A stretch of DNA of 64,000 nucleotides, taken from Lachnospiraceae bacterium. GTDB lineage: Bacteria > Bacillota > Clostridia > Lachnospirales > Lachnospiraceae. The translations under genes and the position numbers were made by a program. Each line of letters opens with the position of its first letter. The stretch's first letter is position 1. Location of the stretch: NCBI GenBank assembly GCA_024684675.1, contig JAIKWO010000199.1, positions 1 to 64,000 of the forward strand. The letters are read 5' to 3'. A model generated the notes under the pieces. It was not told the origin of the DNA. It did not search any database and saw only the letters and a list, made by a program, of their open reading frames with translations. Shown here one piece after another: positions 35,491 through 46,064 of this stretch.

Positions 35491-36369
35491 TCAATATTTT
35501 CTCTTATTGCGCAGCTCTTCGAACAGCTGACAGTAAATGTCGTACCGTAGTTTACTGATCTTCCCTTCGGAAAGTGCTTCTTTTACGCCGCATACAGGCT
35601 CTGCAATATGCATGCACCCCTGGAATCTGCAACCTGCTTCAAACGGTGCAAACTCCGGGTAGAAGCTCTGAAGCTCTTCCTTCTCAAGATCAAAGAGATC
35701 AAGCGACGAAAAGCCCGGCGTGTCCATGATGAACGTATCATCGTCCATGCCAAACAGTTCACTGTGGCGGGTCGTATGCTTGCCGCGGCCGATCTTTTTA
35801 CTGATATCGCCCGTCTCCATCTCGGCACTCGGATGCAAACGATTCGTTATCGAAGATTTGCCGACGCCGCTCGGTCCAGCCATAACGGTCGTTTTATGCT
35901 GCAGAAGACCCTTCAGCTCATCGATCCCCTCGCCTGTCTTTGCGCTTGTAAAAAGCAAGTGCCCGGCCGCAGATCCATAAGCCTCCGTTAAGAGATCCTT
36001 CTCCGAGTCGTTTGCAATATCCTCTTTGTTAAAGCAAATGACAGACGGCAGATTCTGCTGCCGCATCATGATGAGAAACCGGTCGAGCAGATTAAAGTTC
36101 GGCTCCGGACGGTTAATCGCAAAGATCACAAGTGCCTGATCAACATTGGCGACGGCAGGTCGAATCAATTCCGAGCGCCTTGGCAAAAGCTTATCAACGT
36201 TCCCTTCTTTTGCCTCCGAATCAATCACGCTCATCTCCACATCATCACCGACGAGCGGCTTCCTTCCGTCCTTTCGAAAGATCCCTTTCGCCCTGCAGGT
36301 GTAGATCACGCCACCTTCCGTATATACATAATAAAATCCCGCGATTCCTTTGATTATCTTTCCCTGCAT
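35491..36369 (-). CDS. rsgA: Ribosome small-subunit-dependent GTPase
   Basis: TTVMAGPSGVGKSSITNRL and TRHSELFGMDDDTFIMDTPGFSSLDL; start at MQGKIIKG. Confidence 0.93.
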   Translation of the reverse strand: MQGKIIKGIAGFYYVYTEGGVIYTCRAKGIFRKDGRKPLVGDDVEMSVIDSEAKEGNVDKLLPRRSELIRPAVANVDQALVIFAINRPEPNFNLLDRFLIMMRQQNLPSVICFNKEDIANDSEKDLLTEAYGSAAGHLLFTSAKTGEGIDELKGLLQHKTTVMAGPSGVGKSSITNRLHPSAEMETGDISKKIGRGKHTTRHSELFGMDDDTFIMDTPGFSSLDLFDLEKEELQSFYPEFAPFEAGCRFQGCMHIAEPVCGVKEALSEGKISKLRYDIYCQLFEELRNKRKY

Positions 36370-36376
36370 AGAATCC

Positions 36377-38488
36377 TTAATTTGCAGCGCCTTCCGCCGT
36401 AAACGCAACCGTTCTCGTGATCACCTTGGTCTCGGGTGTACCCGGCTGAACCGTTTGCACGCCTGTTGCCGGATCCGTCACGGTCACCTGCGGCGTCACC
36501 GTATACTGGAATGCCAGAATGCCGGTGGAGCTGCCTTTGATTCCGGTGATATTCATAACAACCGGGAACGTATCCGTCGTCAGTCTCTGCAGTTCCTTGC
36601 CATCCGCTGTCGTCAGGACGACAAGCGTAGATGTGCCAGATACATATGTAGGATCCTCCAGCGCCGGCGAGTCCACGTTCGCGTAGAAACCGTATGTCAG
36701 GTTATCGGGACCGATCGATACTTCCAGATCAATGCTTGTGCCGGCATCCAGATAGGTTCCTTCCGGATAACTCTGCGCACAAACAAGACCGATCATGTTT
36801 GCGTCATCATTGTTCACTTCTTTGATCGTGCCGACAGTCAGACCTTTTTCCGTGATCATGACGGTCGCATCCATCTCAGACATACCGACAAGAAGCGGCA
36901 TCGAAATTCTACTCGGATCCGGGCCGATCGATACTTCCAATGTAACTGTCGTCCCGCGGGGTGCCTTGGAACCGCCGATCGGAGACTGTGCAACAACACT
37001 GCCCTTCTCTACCGTTTCGGACGGCACTTCGGATACCTGCACTTTAAACCCTTCTTTTTCCAGGATCGAAGTTGCTTCAGCGAGCGTCTTCCCCTCTACA
37101 TCGGGAAGCTCCACGCCATCCTTTCCGCTGCTGACAGTCAGCTCTACGGTCGTTCCGACCGTCACTTCTCTGCCGGCTTTGATATTGCTGCTCATCACGA
37201 CATCTTCATCGTATTCCGAGGAGGTCTCGTATTTGATCTCATATTTTAAGTTTGCTTTGTCAAGAAGCTCCTGCGCCTTGGAAAGCTTCATGCCGACAAC
37301 ATCAGGCATTTCGGTCTTGGCGCCGGCTTCCGACATCTCACTGGAGAACGTCGTCAGATCAACGATTCCAAGGCTCTTGCCTACGATCAAAAGAATGATC
37401 ACACCGATCAGGATCGCGGCAATCACGGCAAGAAGCGTTGTCAGCTTCTCCATGCGCGGATTAAACGATGCCTTTTCGGATGCTTTTTTCTTTGCGCTCT
37501 TATTCTTTACGGACGGTACCCTGCCCGTATCGTTTAGGCGAAGGCCGTCCCGATCCGATTCACGTCTTGAAGGCTGCGCCTTTTTACGGGGGCGCTCCTC
37601 TTCTTCCGCTTCTGCGATCTTGGTCTGTCCCAGTGCTTCTCCGTCATCGATTACGACAAAGTTCTCATCGGGACTGATCAGGGAATGCTTCAGGTCTTCG
37701 ATCAGCTCTCCCATCTTCTGATAGCGTCTGTCCGGACTCTTCTGCGTACATTTCAAAACGATCTGCTCTACGCTGATCGGAAGATCGGGGACAAACTCTT
37801 TGGGCGACGGCATCGGCTCCTGAATATGCTTGATCGCGATGGCGACCGTCGTCTCTCCGTTGAACGGAACGCGCCCCGTCAGCATCTCGAACAACGTGAT
37901 GCCGAGCGAGTAGATATCACTCTTGGCATCAGAATATCCGCCTCTTGCCTGCTCAGGAGAGGTATAATGAACGGATCCCATGACGTTGGATGTGATGGTA
38001 TTGCTGGTCGCCGCCTTTGCGATACCGAAATCCGTCACCTTCACCTTTCCGTCTTTGGAAATGATGATGTTCTGCGGCTTGATATCGCGATGAATGATAT
38101 GGTTGTTATGGGCAGCCTCAATCCCCATGGAAACCTGGATCGCAATGCTGACTGCTTCCTTCACGGAAAGGCTGACCTTTTTTTCGATATACTTCTTAAG
38201 TGTGATGCCTTCTACCAGCTCCATAACGATATAGTAGATATCGTTCTCTTCGCCGACGTCATAGACATTCACGATATTCGGATGCATCAGCCCTGCTGCC
38301 GCCTGCGCCTCGCTACGGAACTTGGAGACAAAATTCGTGTTCTCGGAAAATTCCTGCTTGAGAACTTTGACCGCAACAAAGCGATTCAACTTGTGACACT
38401 TTGCTTTATATACATCCGACATGCCACCGGTGCCGATCTTTTCGAGGATCTCGTAACGGTCACCTATAAGCATTCCGATTTTGATCAT
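36377..38488 (-). CDS. PASTA-domain Ser/Thr protein kinase (PrkC/Stk1 type)
   Basis: IIHRDIKPQNIIISKDGKVKVTDFGIA; central TM; three PASTA-like repeats and a C-terminal domain. Confidence 0.94.
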   Translation of the reverse strand: MIKIGMLIGDRYEILEKIGTGGMSDVYKAKCHKLNRFVAVKVLKQEFSENTNFVSKFRSEAQAAAGLMHPNIVNVYDVGEENDIYYIVMELVEGITLKKYIEKKVSLSVKEAVSIAIQVSMGIEAAHNNHIIHRDIKPQNIIISKDGKVKVTDFGIAKAATSNTITSNVMGSVHYTSPEQARGGYSDAKSDIYSLGITLFEMLTGRVPFNGETTVAIAIKHIQEPMPSPKEFVPDLPISVEQIVLKCTQKSPDRRYQKMGELIEDLKHSLISPDENFVVIDDGEALGQTKIAEAEEEERPRKKAQPSRRESDRDGLRLNDTGRVPSVKNKSAKKKASEKASFNPRMEKLTTLLAVIAAILIGVIILLIVGKSLGIVDLTTFSSEMSEAGAKTEMPDVVGMKLSKAQELLDKANLKYEIKYETSSEYDEDVVMSSNIKAGREVTVGTTVELTVSSGKDGVELPDVEGKTLAEATSILEKEGFKVQVSEVPSETVEKGSVVAQSPIGGSKAPRGTTVTLEVSIGPDPSRISMPLLVGMSEMDATVMITEKGLTVGTIKEVNNDDANMIGLVCAQSYPEGTYLDAGTSIDLEVSIGPDNLTYGFYANVDSPALEDPTYVSGTSTLVVLTTADGKELQRLTTDTFPVVMNITGIKGSSTGILAFQYTVTPQVTVTDPATGVQTVQPGTPETKVITRTVAFTAEGAAN

Positions 38489-39231
38489 GCTTCCACCTCG
38501 TTCGCAAACGGCTCGATCAGGATAACGGCAATATTATCCTTTCCGCCGTTGTTGTTGGCTGCTTCTATTAAAGCATCGGCTCGCTGCGCAAGCGTTCCTT
38601 CGCCCGCAACGATCCGTTTGATCTCTTCATCATCGACCATGTTGGTCAATCCATCGGAACACAAAAGGATCGTATCTTCCTTTTGTAATTCCACGCAAAA
38701 ATGGTCCGCTTCGATATGATCAAGCGCACCTACCGCTCTTGTTATAATATTCTTATCCGGGTGGTTTCTGGCATCTTTGCGATCCAATCCGCCCTTCTGG
38801 ATCATTTCTTCTACAAGGGAATGATCCACTGTAATCTGTGTAATGTAACGGGGATTTACGATATAGAGTCTGCTGTCACCCACATTGGCAACGCGAAGCA
38901 TGTCATCCTGCACGCAGGCTGCGACCAATGTTGTCCCCATTCCGTTTAAATCTTTGTCGGAAGCTGCGATGCGTCTTAAATCCCGATTCACGATCGGCAC
39001 TGCCTCATCAAAGACATTGTCCGGATCCGCTTCATCCGAGTTCTGTACATACTTCTCAATGGACTCGATCGTAAAACGCGAAGCATAGTCGCCCGCATTG
39101 TGACCGCCCATTCCGTCCGCAACCATAAAAAGATTCGGTAGTTTTCCAACAGCCGCTACCGATGCATAAATGTAATCCTGATTCAGTTGTCTCTTTTTCC
39201 CGATATCGGTTACGGAAACCGCTCTCAGCAC
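38485..39231 (-). CDS. PP2C-type Ser/Thr phosphatase (Stp/PrpC)
   Basis: MVADGMGGHNAGDYAS and LLCSDGLTNMVDDEEI; overlaps the kinase gene by 4 nt. Confidence 0.94.
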   Translation of the reverse strand: MLRAVSVTDIGKKRQLNQDYIYASVAAVGKLPNLFMVADGMGGHNAGDYASRFTIESIEKYVQNSDEADPDNVFDEAVPIVNRDLRRIAASDKDLNGMGTTLVAACVQDDMLRVANVGDSRLYIVNPRYITQITVDHSLVEEMIQKGGLDRKDARNHPDKNIITRAVGALDHIEADHFCVELQKEDTILLCSDGLTNMVDDEEIKRIVAGEGTLAQRADALIEAANNNGGKDNIAVILIEPFANEVEA

Positions 39232-39232
39232 G

Positions 39233-40282
39233 CTACTCCCCCCGGTGTTCCTCGTCCAGATGTCTCTTTCGAAGTTGCCCGCATGCGCCGTCTATATCCC
39301 GACCCATTTCTCTTCTAATGGTAACATTTATCCCATTTTTTTCAAGTCTGTTTTTGAACGCCTCGATCCGCCCCTTCGCAGATTGTACGTAATCCCGCTC
39401 TTTAATGGGGTTAACCGGGATCAGATTAACATGCGCTCCAAGCCGCCCTGCGAGACCGGACAGTTCACGTGCATCTTCGTCCGTATCATTCACATTACCG
39501 ACCAGACTGTACTCAAACGTCATGCGTCTTCCCGTTGTTTCATGATAAAATGCGCAGGCCGAAAGAACCTCATCCAAATGATAGCGATCCGTAATCGGCA
39601 TCAGCGCTCTTCTCTTCTCATCCGTCGTCGCATGAAGAGAAAGTGCAAGTGTAATCTGCAGCTTCTCCTTTGCAAGCTCTCGAATCATCGGTGCAAGACC
39701 GCACGTAGACACCGTAACATTGCGCTGGCTGATATGAAGGCCGCCCTCGCATGTCAGAAGATGCAAAAAGCGAAGCACGTTTTCATAATTGTCAAGCGGC
39801 TCCCCGGTTCCCATCACCACGACATTGGAGATCCGCTCGCCCGTATCGCGGCTGATCGCATAGATCTGATCGAGGATCTCTGACGGTAAGAGGTTCCGCT
39901 CAAGTCCGCCAAGTGTCGATGCACAAAAGCGGCATCCCATCCTGCAGCCGACCTGCGAAGAGACGCACACACTGTTTCCATGATGATACCGCATAAAAAC
40001 GCTCTCTACAACGCAACCGTCCGAGAGTGCGAACAGATATTTTCTGGTCCCATCGATCTTTGATTCCTGCATTCTGACAATCCGCCCCGTATGGAGCGTA
40101 TAACTTTCTTTAAGCTTCTCTCTAAGCGCTTTGGATAGGTTTGTCATCTCGTCAAAGTCACGCGCAAGCTTAACGTGGATCCACTCATAGATCTGCCCGG
40201 CGCGAAACGGCTTCTCGCCGATCGCTGCGATCTCGTCTTTTAATTCTTCTATTGTAAGTGATTTTAAATCTGTTTTATCCAT
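39233..40282 (-). CDS. rlmN: 23S rRNA (adenine2503-C2)-methyltransferase
   Basis: Radical SAM CRMGCRFCAS; VVMGTGEPLDNYENV. Confidence 0.95.
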   Translation of the reverse strand: MDKTDLKSLTIEELKDEIAAIGEKPFRAGQIYEWIHVKLARDFDEMTNLSKALREKLKESYTLHTGRIVRMQESKIDGTRKYLFALSDGCVVESVFMRYHHGNSVCVSSQVGCRMGCRFCASTLGGLERNLLPSEILDQIYAISRDTGERISNVVVMGTGEPLDNYENVLRFLHLLTCEGGLHISQRNVTVSTCGLAPMIRELAKEKLQITLALSLHATTDEKRRALMPITDRYHLDEVLSACAFYHETTGRRMTFEYSLVGNVNDTDEDARELSGLAGRLGAHVNLIPVNPIKERDYVQSAKGRIEAFKNRLEKNGINVTIRREMGRDIDGACGQLRKRHLDEEHRGE

Positions 40283-40283
40283 A

Positions 40284-41669
40284 TCAGTCTTTGATCAGTC
40301 TGGCGATAAAAAAGCCGTCCGTCCCGTGGATTCCCGGCAAAAGCTGAAGAAAGCCTTTTCTTAAATCTTCCGCTTCGATCGCACTCTGCCATGCGCCGCT
40401 CCCTGTCGGAATATAAGGCGTCAGGTCATCTGCATGAAACGGGAAATGATCAAGAAGCCACGAAACCGCCTCTTCGTTCTCTTCCCGATTGATCGTACAG
40501 GTGGAAAAAAGAAGAACGCCTCCTTTTTTGACATAACGGGACACGTTTTCGAGAATCTGCCGCTGCAGCGAAATCAGGGACTTTAGATCATCCGGATCGA
40601 TCCGGTATTTGATATCCTGCTTTTTGCCGATCACGCCAAGTCCGGAACAAGGAACATCCGCAATGACCACATCCGCCGTTTCCGTAAGTGTCTCGTCTAA
40701 AACGGTCGCATCCCATACGCGGCAGGTTACCGTATCCGCATGCAGACGCTCCTTCGTCTCTTCGAGAAGCACCACTTTCCGTTCAGACACATCACATGAT
40801 AAAATGCGCCCCGCACTACCCGCAAGTTCCGCCGCATAAAAGGTCTTGCCCCCCGGCGCGGCACACGTATCGATTACGAAGTCGCCCTCTTTTATACCTG
40901 CTGCCAGAACAGCCAGCATAGAGCTGACATCCTGCACCGTAAAAAGCCCTCTTTCAAAGGCATCGATCGACCGCAGCCCCTCCACTTTTCGAAGCAGGAA
41001 CGCATTGGGCAGGATCTCGCTTTCTTCCACTGTAATCCCGGCATCGGACAGTTCTTTTAATACCGCATCCTGACCGTCTTTTGAAAGCGAACCTGAAAGC
41101 CGAACGGATACGGGCTTTTCTTCCAGAAAGCTTCGAAGGATCTTTTCAGTTCGATCCGGGCCGTAGCTTTCCGTCCACATGCGCACCAGGCGCTGCGGCA
41201 TGGAATAAAGGACTGAATAATATGCGATCGGATTCGCCTTTTTGTCGGGGTATTCGATCGTATCCTTCCCGCGCACGATACTCCGCAACACACCGTTTAC
41301 AAATCCCTTCAGGCTTCCGAAATGATGTGCGTTTGCAAGCCTTACAGCCTCGTTGCAAACAGCACTGTCCGGGATCGCATCCATAAAGAGGATCTGATAG
41401 ACGCTCATGCGAAGGAGCATGCGGATCAGCGGCTTCATCTTTTTCACAGGCACCTTGGAAAAGCGGTCAAGGACATAGTCGATCCGAATCTGCTGCTCGA
41501 TCGTTCCTTCCAGCACACGCTTGATAAAGCCCTTCTCAGCAGACGGCAGGTAATCATATTTTTCCAAAATCCCGCGAATCACGATGTGGGAATGAATCTC
41601 TTCTTTTTCAAGGGATAACAGTCCGGAAAGGACGATATCCCGCAAGTTTTCTTTTGATTCCATAGTCAC
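40284..41669 (-). CDS. rsmB: 16S rRNA (cytosine967-C5)-methyltransferase
   Basis: VIDTCAAPGGKTFYAAEL, ADVPCSGLGVIGKKQDIKYR, STCTINREENE. Confidence 0.92.
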   Translation of the reverse strand: MTMESKENLRDIVLSGLLSLEKEEIHSHIVIRGILEKYDYLPSAEKGFIKRVLEGTIEQQIRIDYVLDRFSKVPVKKMKPLIRMLLRMSVYQILFMDAIPDSAVCNEAVRLANAHHFGSLKGFVNGVLRSIVRGKDTIEYPDKKANPIAYYSVLYSMPQRLVRMWTESYGPDRTEKILRSFLEEKPVSVRLSGSLSKDGQDAVLKELSDAGITVEESEILPNAFLLRKVEGLRSIDAFERGLFTVQDVSSMLAVLAAGIKEGDFVIDTCAAPGGKTFYAAELAGSAGRILSCDVSERKVVLLEETKERLHADTVTCRVWDATVLDETLTETADVVIADVPCSGLGVIGKKQDIKYRIDPDDLKSLISLQRQILENVSRYVKKGGVLLFSTCTINREENEEAVSWLLDHFPFHADDLTPYIPTGSGAWQSAIEAEDLRKGFLQLLPGIHGTDGFFIARLIKD

Positions 41670-41677
41670 TCCGACTG

Positions 41678-42385
41678 TCAGTCTCTGCGTCTTCCGCCTC
41701 CGAAAATCAAGACAAGACGGAGGAGCTGCAGGATGGATGCCGCTGCCGCCGCCACATACGTCATAGCTGCTGCGCGCAGGACACTTCTGCTCCCCTTAAG
41801 CTCCGCAGGATCCAGGATTCGCTGTTCATCCAGCATCACAAGCGCGCGCCTTGAAGCATTGAACTCGACAGGAAGCGTCACAAGCTGAAAAAGCACCGCC
41901 AGCGAAAATGCCCAAATGCCGATCGTAATCAGCGTCTGGTTATAACTCATCAGAACGCCTAAAATGATCAGCGGAATCCCCGCATGCGAGCCAATCGTTG
42001 CAACAGGTACCAGGGCGCTTCGAATCTGAAGCGGCACATACCCGACATCATGCTGCACCGCATGACCGCATTCGTGCGCAGCTACACCGATCGCCGCAAC
42101 CGACGTGCTGTTATAAGTAGCATCCGATAAGAACACGGTTCGCTTGGACGGATTGTAATTGTCTGTCAGTCTGCCATGCGTATGTACCACCTGTACGTCG
42201 GTGATCCCAGCATTCAACAGGATCCGTCGTGCCACATCGGCGCCTGTCATGCCGGCACTGGACCTGATGCGTTCATACTTAGCATAAGTGGAATTGACCA
42301 TGCCGGACGCAAGAAGCGTCAATACCAAACCGATCAGAACCAGAATGTAGGTCGGATCCATATAATATCCGTAATGATAGTACAT
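41678..42385 (-). CDS. YugP-family zinc metallopeptidase
   Basis: VAAHECGHAVQHDVGY in a membrane protein; rsmB-fmt context. Confidence 0.9.
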   Translation of the reverse strand: MYYHYGYYMDPTYILVLIGLVLTLLASGMVNSTYAKYERIRSSAGMTGADVARRILLNAGITDVQVVHTHGRLTDNYNPSKRTVFLSDATYNSTSVAAIGVAAHECGHAVQHDVGYVPLQIRSALVPVATIGSHAGIPLIILGVLMSYNQTLITIGIWAFSLAVLFQLVTLPVEFNASRRALVMLDEQRILDPAELKGSRSVLRAAAMTYVAAAAASILQLLRLVLIFGGGRRRD

Positions 42386-43314
42386 TATTGTAATCTCTCT
42401 CCTTCCCGAAGCGGATAGCCGAGCAGGTAATCATGCACGGACATCGCACGCTTTCCTACCGGCTGCACCGTTATAATCTCAAGTGTGCCGCTTTTGCACG
42501 CCACGTAAAACGCATCCCTGGTCACACGAACGATCTCTCCTGGTTGACCCTTGTAGTCAACGTCCGAAAGACGAGCTTCGATCACCTTCAGCGTCTTGTC
42601 ACCCAGCGTCGCAAACGTACCCGGCCAGGAATTCAGCCCTCGTATGAGCCGTTCCAGCTGAATCGCATCCTTGGAAAAATCGAGCCTTCCCATTTCTTTT
42701 TTCAGCATCTTCGCATAGCACGAGTCCGCATCGTTTTGCTTCTCGTGTGTCACGGTTCCGTTTTCGATCTGGGGGATCGTCTCCAAAAGAAGCGATGCGC
42801 CCGCCTCCATCAATTTATCATGAAGCGAATCCGCCGTATCCGTATCCAGGATCGGCACGATGCATTTTGACAGCATATCGCCGGTATCAAGCCCTTCGTC
42901 CATCTGCATGATCGTGACGCCGGTCTCCTTTTCACCATCGATGATCGACCACTGGATCGGCGCGGCACCCCTGTACTTCGGAAGAAGGGATGCGTGAATA
43001 TTGACGCAGCCGTAGCGGGGCATATGCAGAATTTCGGATGAAAGAATCTGACCGAATGCCGCTACCACGAAAAGATCCGCCTCAAAGGTGCGAAGCTCTG
43101 CCACAGCCTCAGGCGTTTTGATCTTCACAGGCTGAAATACAGGAATCCCTTTTGATACCGCATATTCTTTGACCGGCGAGCATGCGACTCCCTTGCCGCG
43201 GCCTTTTGGTCTGTCGGGCTGCGTCACAACGGCTGTCACTTCATAGCCGCCTTCAACGAGCGCTTTCAGTGCCCCCACGGAAAAACCGGGTGTGCCCATA
43301 AATACGATCTTCAT
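42385..43314 (-). CDS. fmt: Methionyl-tRNA formyltransferase
   Basis: MKIVFMGTPGFSVGAL, NIHASLLPKYRGAAPIQWSIIDGEKETGVTIM. Confidence 0.95.
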   Translation of the reverse strand: MKIVFMGTPGFSVGALKALVEGGYEVTAVVTQPDRPKGRGKGVACSPVKEYAVSKGIPVFQPVKIKTPEAVAELRTFEADLFVVAAFGQILSSEILHMPRYGCVNIHASLLPKYRGAAPIQWSIIDGEKETGVTIMQMDEGLDTGDMLSKCIVPILDTDTADSLHDKLMEAGASLLLETIPQIENGTVTHEKQNDADSCYAKMLKKEMGRLDFSKDAIQLERLIRGLNSWPGTFATLGDKTLKVIEARLSDVDYKGQPGEIVRVTRDAFYVACKSGTLEIITVQPVGKRAMSVHDYLLGYPLREGERLQ

Positions 43315-43318
43315 ATCT

Positions 43319-43816
43319 CTATTCCTCTTCTTCGCCTTCTTCATCGTCCGGCTTTACATCCTGCAGCTCGCCTTCCACAAGATCTACATAGACTTTGCCG
43401 TTTAAATGGTCGATCTCATGCTGAAGCGCTCTGGCGAGAAGCTCCGTCCCCTCCACTTCGATCTCTTCCATTTTCTCATTGAGTGCAACGACTTTGACAT
43501 AGTTCGCTCTTCTGACAACACCGGTCTTCCCGGGAACGGACAGACACCCTTCGTTACCGACCTGCTCTCCGCTCGTCTCGACAATGCGCGGATTGATAAG
43601 CAGGATCGGTTCCGGCTCTTCCATGCCGACATCGATCACGCAGATCCTTTTGAGCACGCCGACCTGCGGAGCCGCAAGTCCGACGCCGTTCGCTTCGTAC
43701 ATTGTCTCGAACATATCATCAATGAGTTCGAGTGTTCTCGGCGTTATTTCCTTGACTTCTTTGCAAACTTTGTTCAGGCACTCGTCTCCGAGCGTCCGGA
43801 TCATTCTTGTAGCCAT
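43319..43816 (-). CDS. def: Peptide deformylase
   Basis: NGVGLAAPQVG, EGCLSVPG and LQHEIDHLNG. Confidence 0.95.
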   Translation of the reverse strand: MATRMIRTLGDECLNKVCKEVKEITPRTLELIDDMFETMYEANGVGLAAPQVGVLKRICVIDVGMEEPEPILLINPRIVETSGEQVGNEGCLSVPGKTGVVRRANYVKVVALNEKMEEIEVEGTELLARALQHEIDHLNGKVYVDLVEGELQDVKPDDEEGEEEE

Positions 43817-43832
43817 TCTTGTTCCTCTCTTC

Positions 43833-46064
43833 TTAATATGCGTTTAACGGGTCGAAATCGAACTGAACGCTCTCACTTCCGCGTCCTTTCCGATCCAAAT
43901 ATATCTCCAGTCTGTCTTTTGCATCGATCAGATCATCATATACCTTGGCTTTTATATAGAAAACATAACGATAGACATCATTGATCCGCCCGATCCCCGC
44001 GCCTGCGGGACCAACCACGGTAACGGGTCTGCCTGCTTTTTTAACAAGCGTCGCCAGATCTTCTGCAAGGGTCTTGGCCTCAACTTCCTTTGGAGAAAGA
44101 ACGAGAACCGCCACCATATGTGCCGACGGCGGATACCCGAGAAGATCTCGGTATGCCATCTCCTCTTCGAAAAATCCTTCGTAGTCCTGCGCGGCCGCAT
44201 GAATAATGCTGTGATGATCCGGCTGATATGTCTGGATCACAACTTCGCCCGGCTTAGCGCCCCGCCCTGCGCGGCCCGCTGCCTGCGTCAGAAGCTGAAA
44301 CGTGCGTTACGATGCGCGGTAGTCATTTGCGTGTAGCGATAAATCCGCCGCCAGAATACCGACCAGGGTTACATCGGGAAAATCATGCCCCTTTACGATC
44401 ATCTGCGTTCCGATGAGAACATCCGCCTCGTGGTGCGAAAACTGCTTTAAGATCTCTTCGTAGCTGTTCTTGGTTCTTGTCGTATCTGCATCCATTCGAA
44501 GGACGCGTGCTGCAGGAAAACGCCTTCTGACCGCCTCTTCAATCTGCTCGGTTCCTGCGCGAAAACCAAGAATATATTTGGATCCGCAATTCGGACAGAG
44601 CGTGACCGCCGGCTCTTCGTAGCCGCAGTAATGGCAGATCAGTCTGCCGCCCCGATGTTGCGAAAGCGACACATCGCAATGCGGGCATTTCATCACATGT
44701 CCGCAGGCTCTGCACGATACGAATCCCGCATAGCCGCGTCTGTTCAGGAATAGCATGACCTGTTCGCCTTTTTGGAGGCGCTCCTCCATCATGCAATCAA
44801 GACGCTCTGAAAAAATGCTGCGATTTCCTTTTCTGAGTTCTTTCCTTAGGTCTTCCACATAGACCCTGGGCAGCATGCCGCCCGTCAGACGTTCCTTTAA
44901 TGTATATAATTTCCACTCGCCCCGACTTGCCTTCTCATATGCTTCCAGCGACGGCGTTGCCGAGCCGTATACCACGCCGGCACCGACATAGGATGCCAGT
45001 TCCGATGCAGCTTCGCGTGCGTGGTATTTGGGAATGGATTCACTTTTATAACTGTTCTCGTGCTCTTCATCCATCACGATGAGACCGAGATTCTGAAACG
45101 GTGTGAAAAGCGCAGACCTTGGTCCGATCATCACGGAGATCTCACCGCGCCTCGCACGCTCGCACTGATCATAACGCTCTCCCATCGAAAGCCCCGAATG
45201 AAGCACCGATACACGGTCTCCGAAGCGCCCCGCAAATCGGGATACCGTCTGGTATGTCAGGGCAATCTCCGGAATCAGGACGATCACCTCTTTGCCCATT
45301 TGGAGGACGCCTTCGATGATCTCCATATAAACTTCCGTCTTGCCGCTCCCGGTGATGCCGTGGATCAGATATCTGCCGGGATGACCGCTTTTCAAGTCCG
45401 CAAGGATCTCATCTGCAATCCGTTGCTGCTCACAGCTTAACACCACCTGCTTATGAAGCGATGCATCTGCGGATACGGGATTGCGGTACTGCGTTTCTTT
45501 TTTTGAAATAAGGATCCCCTTATTCTCCATATCCCGCACCATGGCGGGCGTCAGACCGTATGAACGGACTGCTTCTTCATAGGGGATCGAATTCTTTTTT
45601 ACAAGATCCGTCAAAAAGCGCACGCGCTTTTCAAGGTGACGCCTTTCATATGCAGCGATCTGAAACGCAAGTCGCTCAGTGGGCAGTCCTAAGAACAGAT
45701 CCTTCTTTTCGATCGCTTTCACTTTCTGCTTGACGGGGATCACGGTCTTAAGCGCCGCGATCATAGTCGATCCGTATGTGTGCTTCATCCATGCCGCAAG
45801 GCGGATCTGGAGGTTCTCTGCACCCGCACCTTTTTCCGCGATGCGCAAGATCTCCTTCATCTTGGATGGATCGAATTCCGCTTCATCCGTCACTTCCAGC
45901 ACATACCCGAAAGTCTCGACGTTGCCTTGACCGAACGGGACAATGACGGGCGTTCCGGCTGTGAGCTGATCCCTTAAAGCCTCCGGTATCCGGTATTGAA
46001 AAGTTCGATCCAGTCGATCGATCGATCTGTCTATGATGATATTGGCATAAATGCCTTGCATCAT
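43833..46064 (-). pseudogene. priA: Primosomal helicase PriA, interrupted by an in-frame TAA (44307-44309)
   Basis: ORFs 44307..46064 and 43833..44240 are in the same frame. Across the stop it reads [45 protein letters not shown]; conserved PriA has [12 protein letters not shown], so GAA to TAA is a one-base change. Confidence 0.88.

Noticed and set aside
43833-44240. Separate 135-aa gene upstream of def
   Set aside because: In the same frame and continuous with PriA across one TAA; it is the PriA C-terminus.
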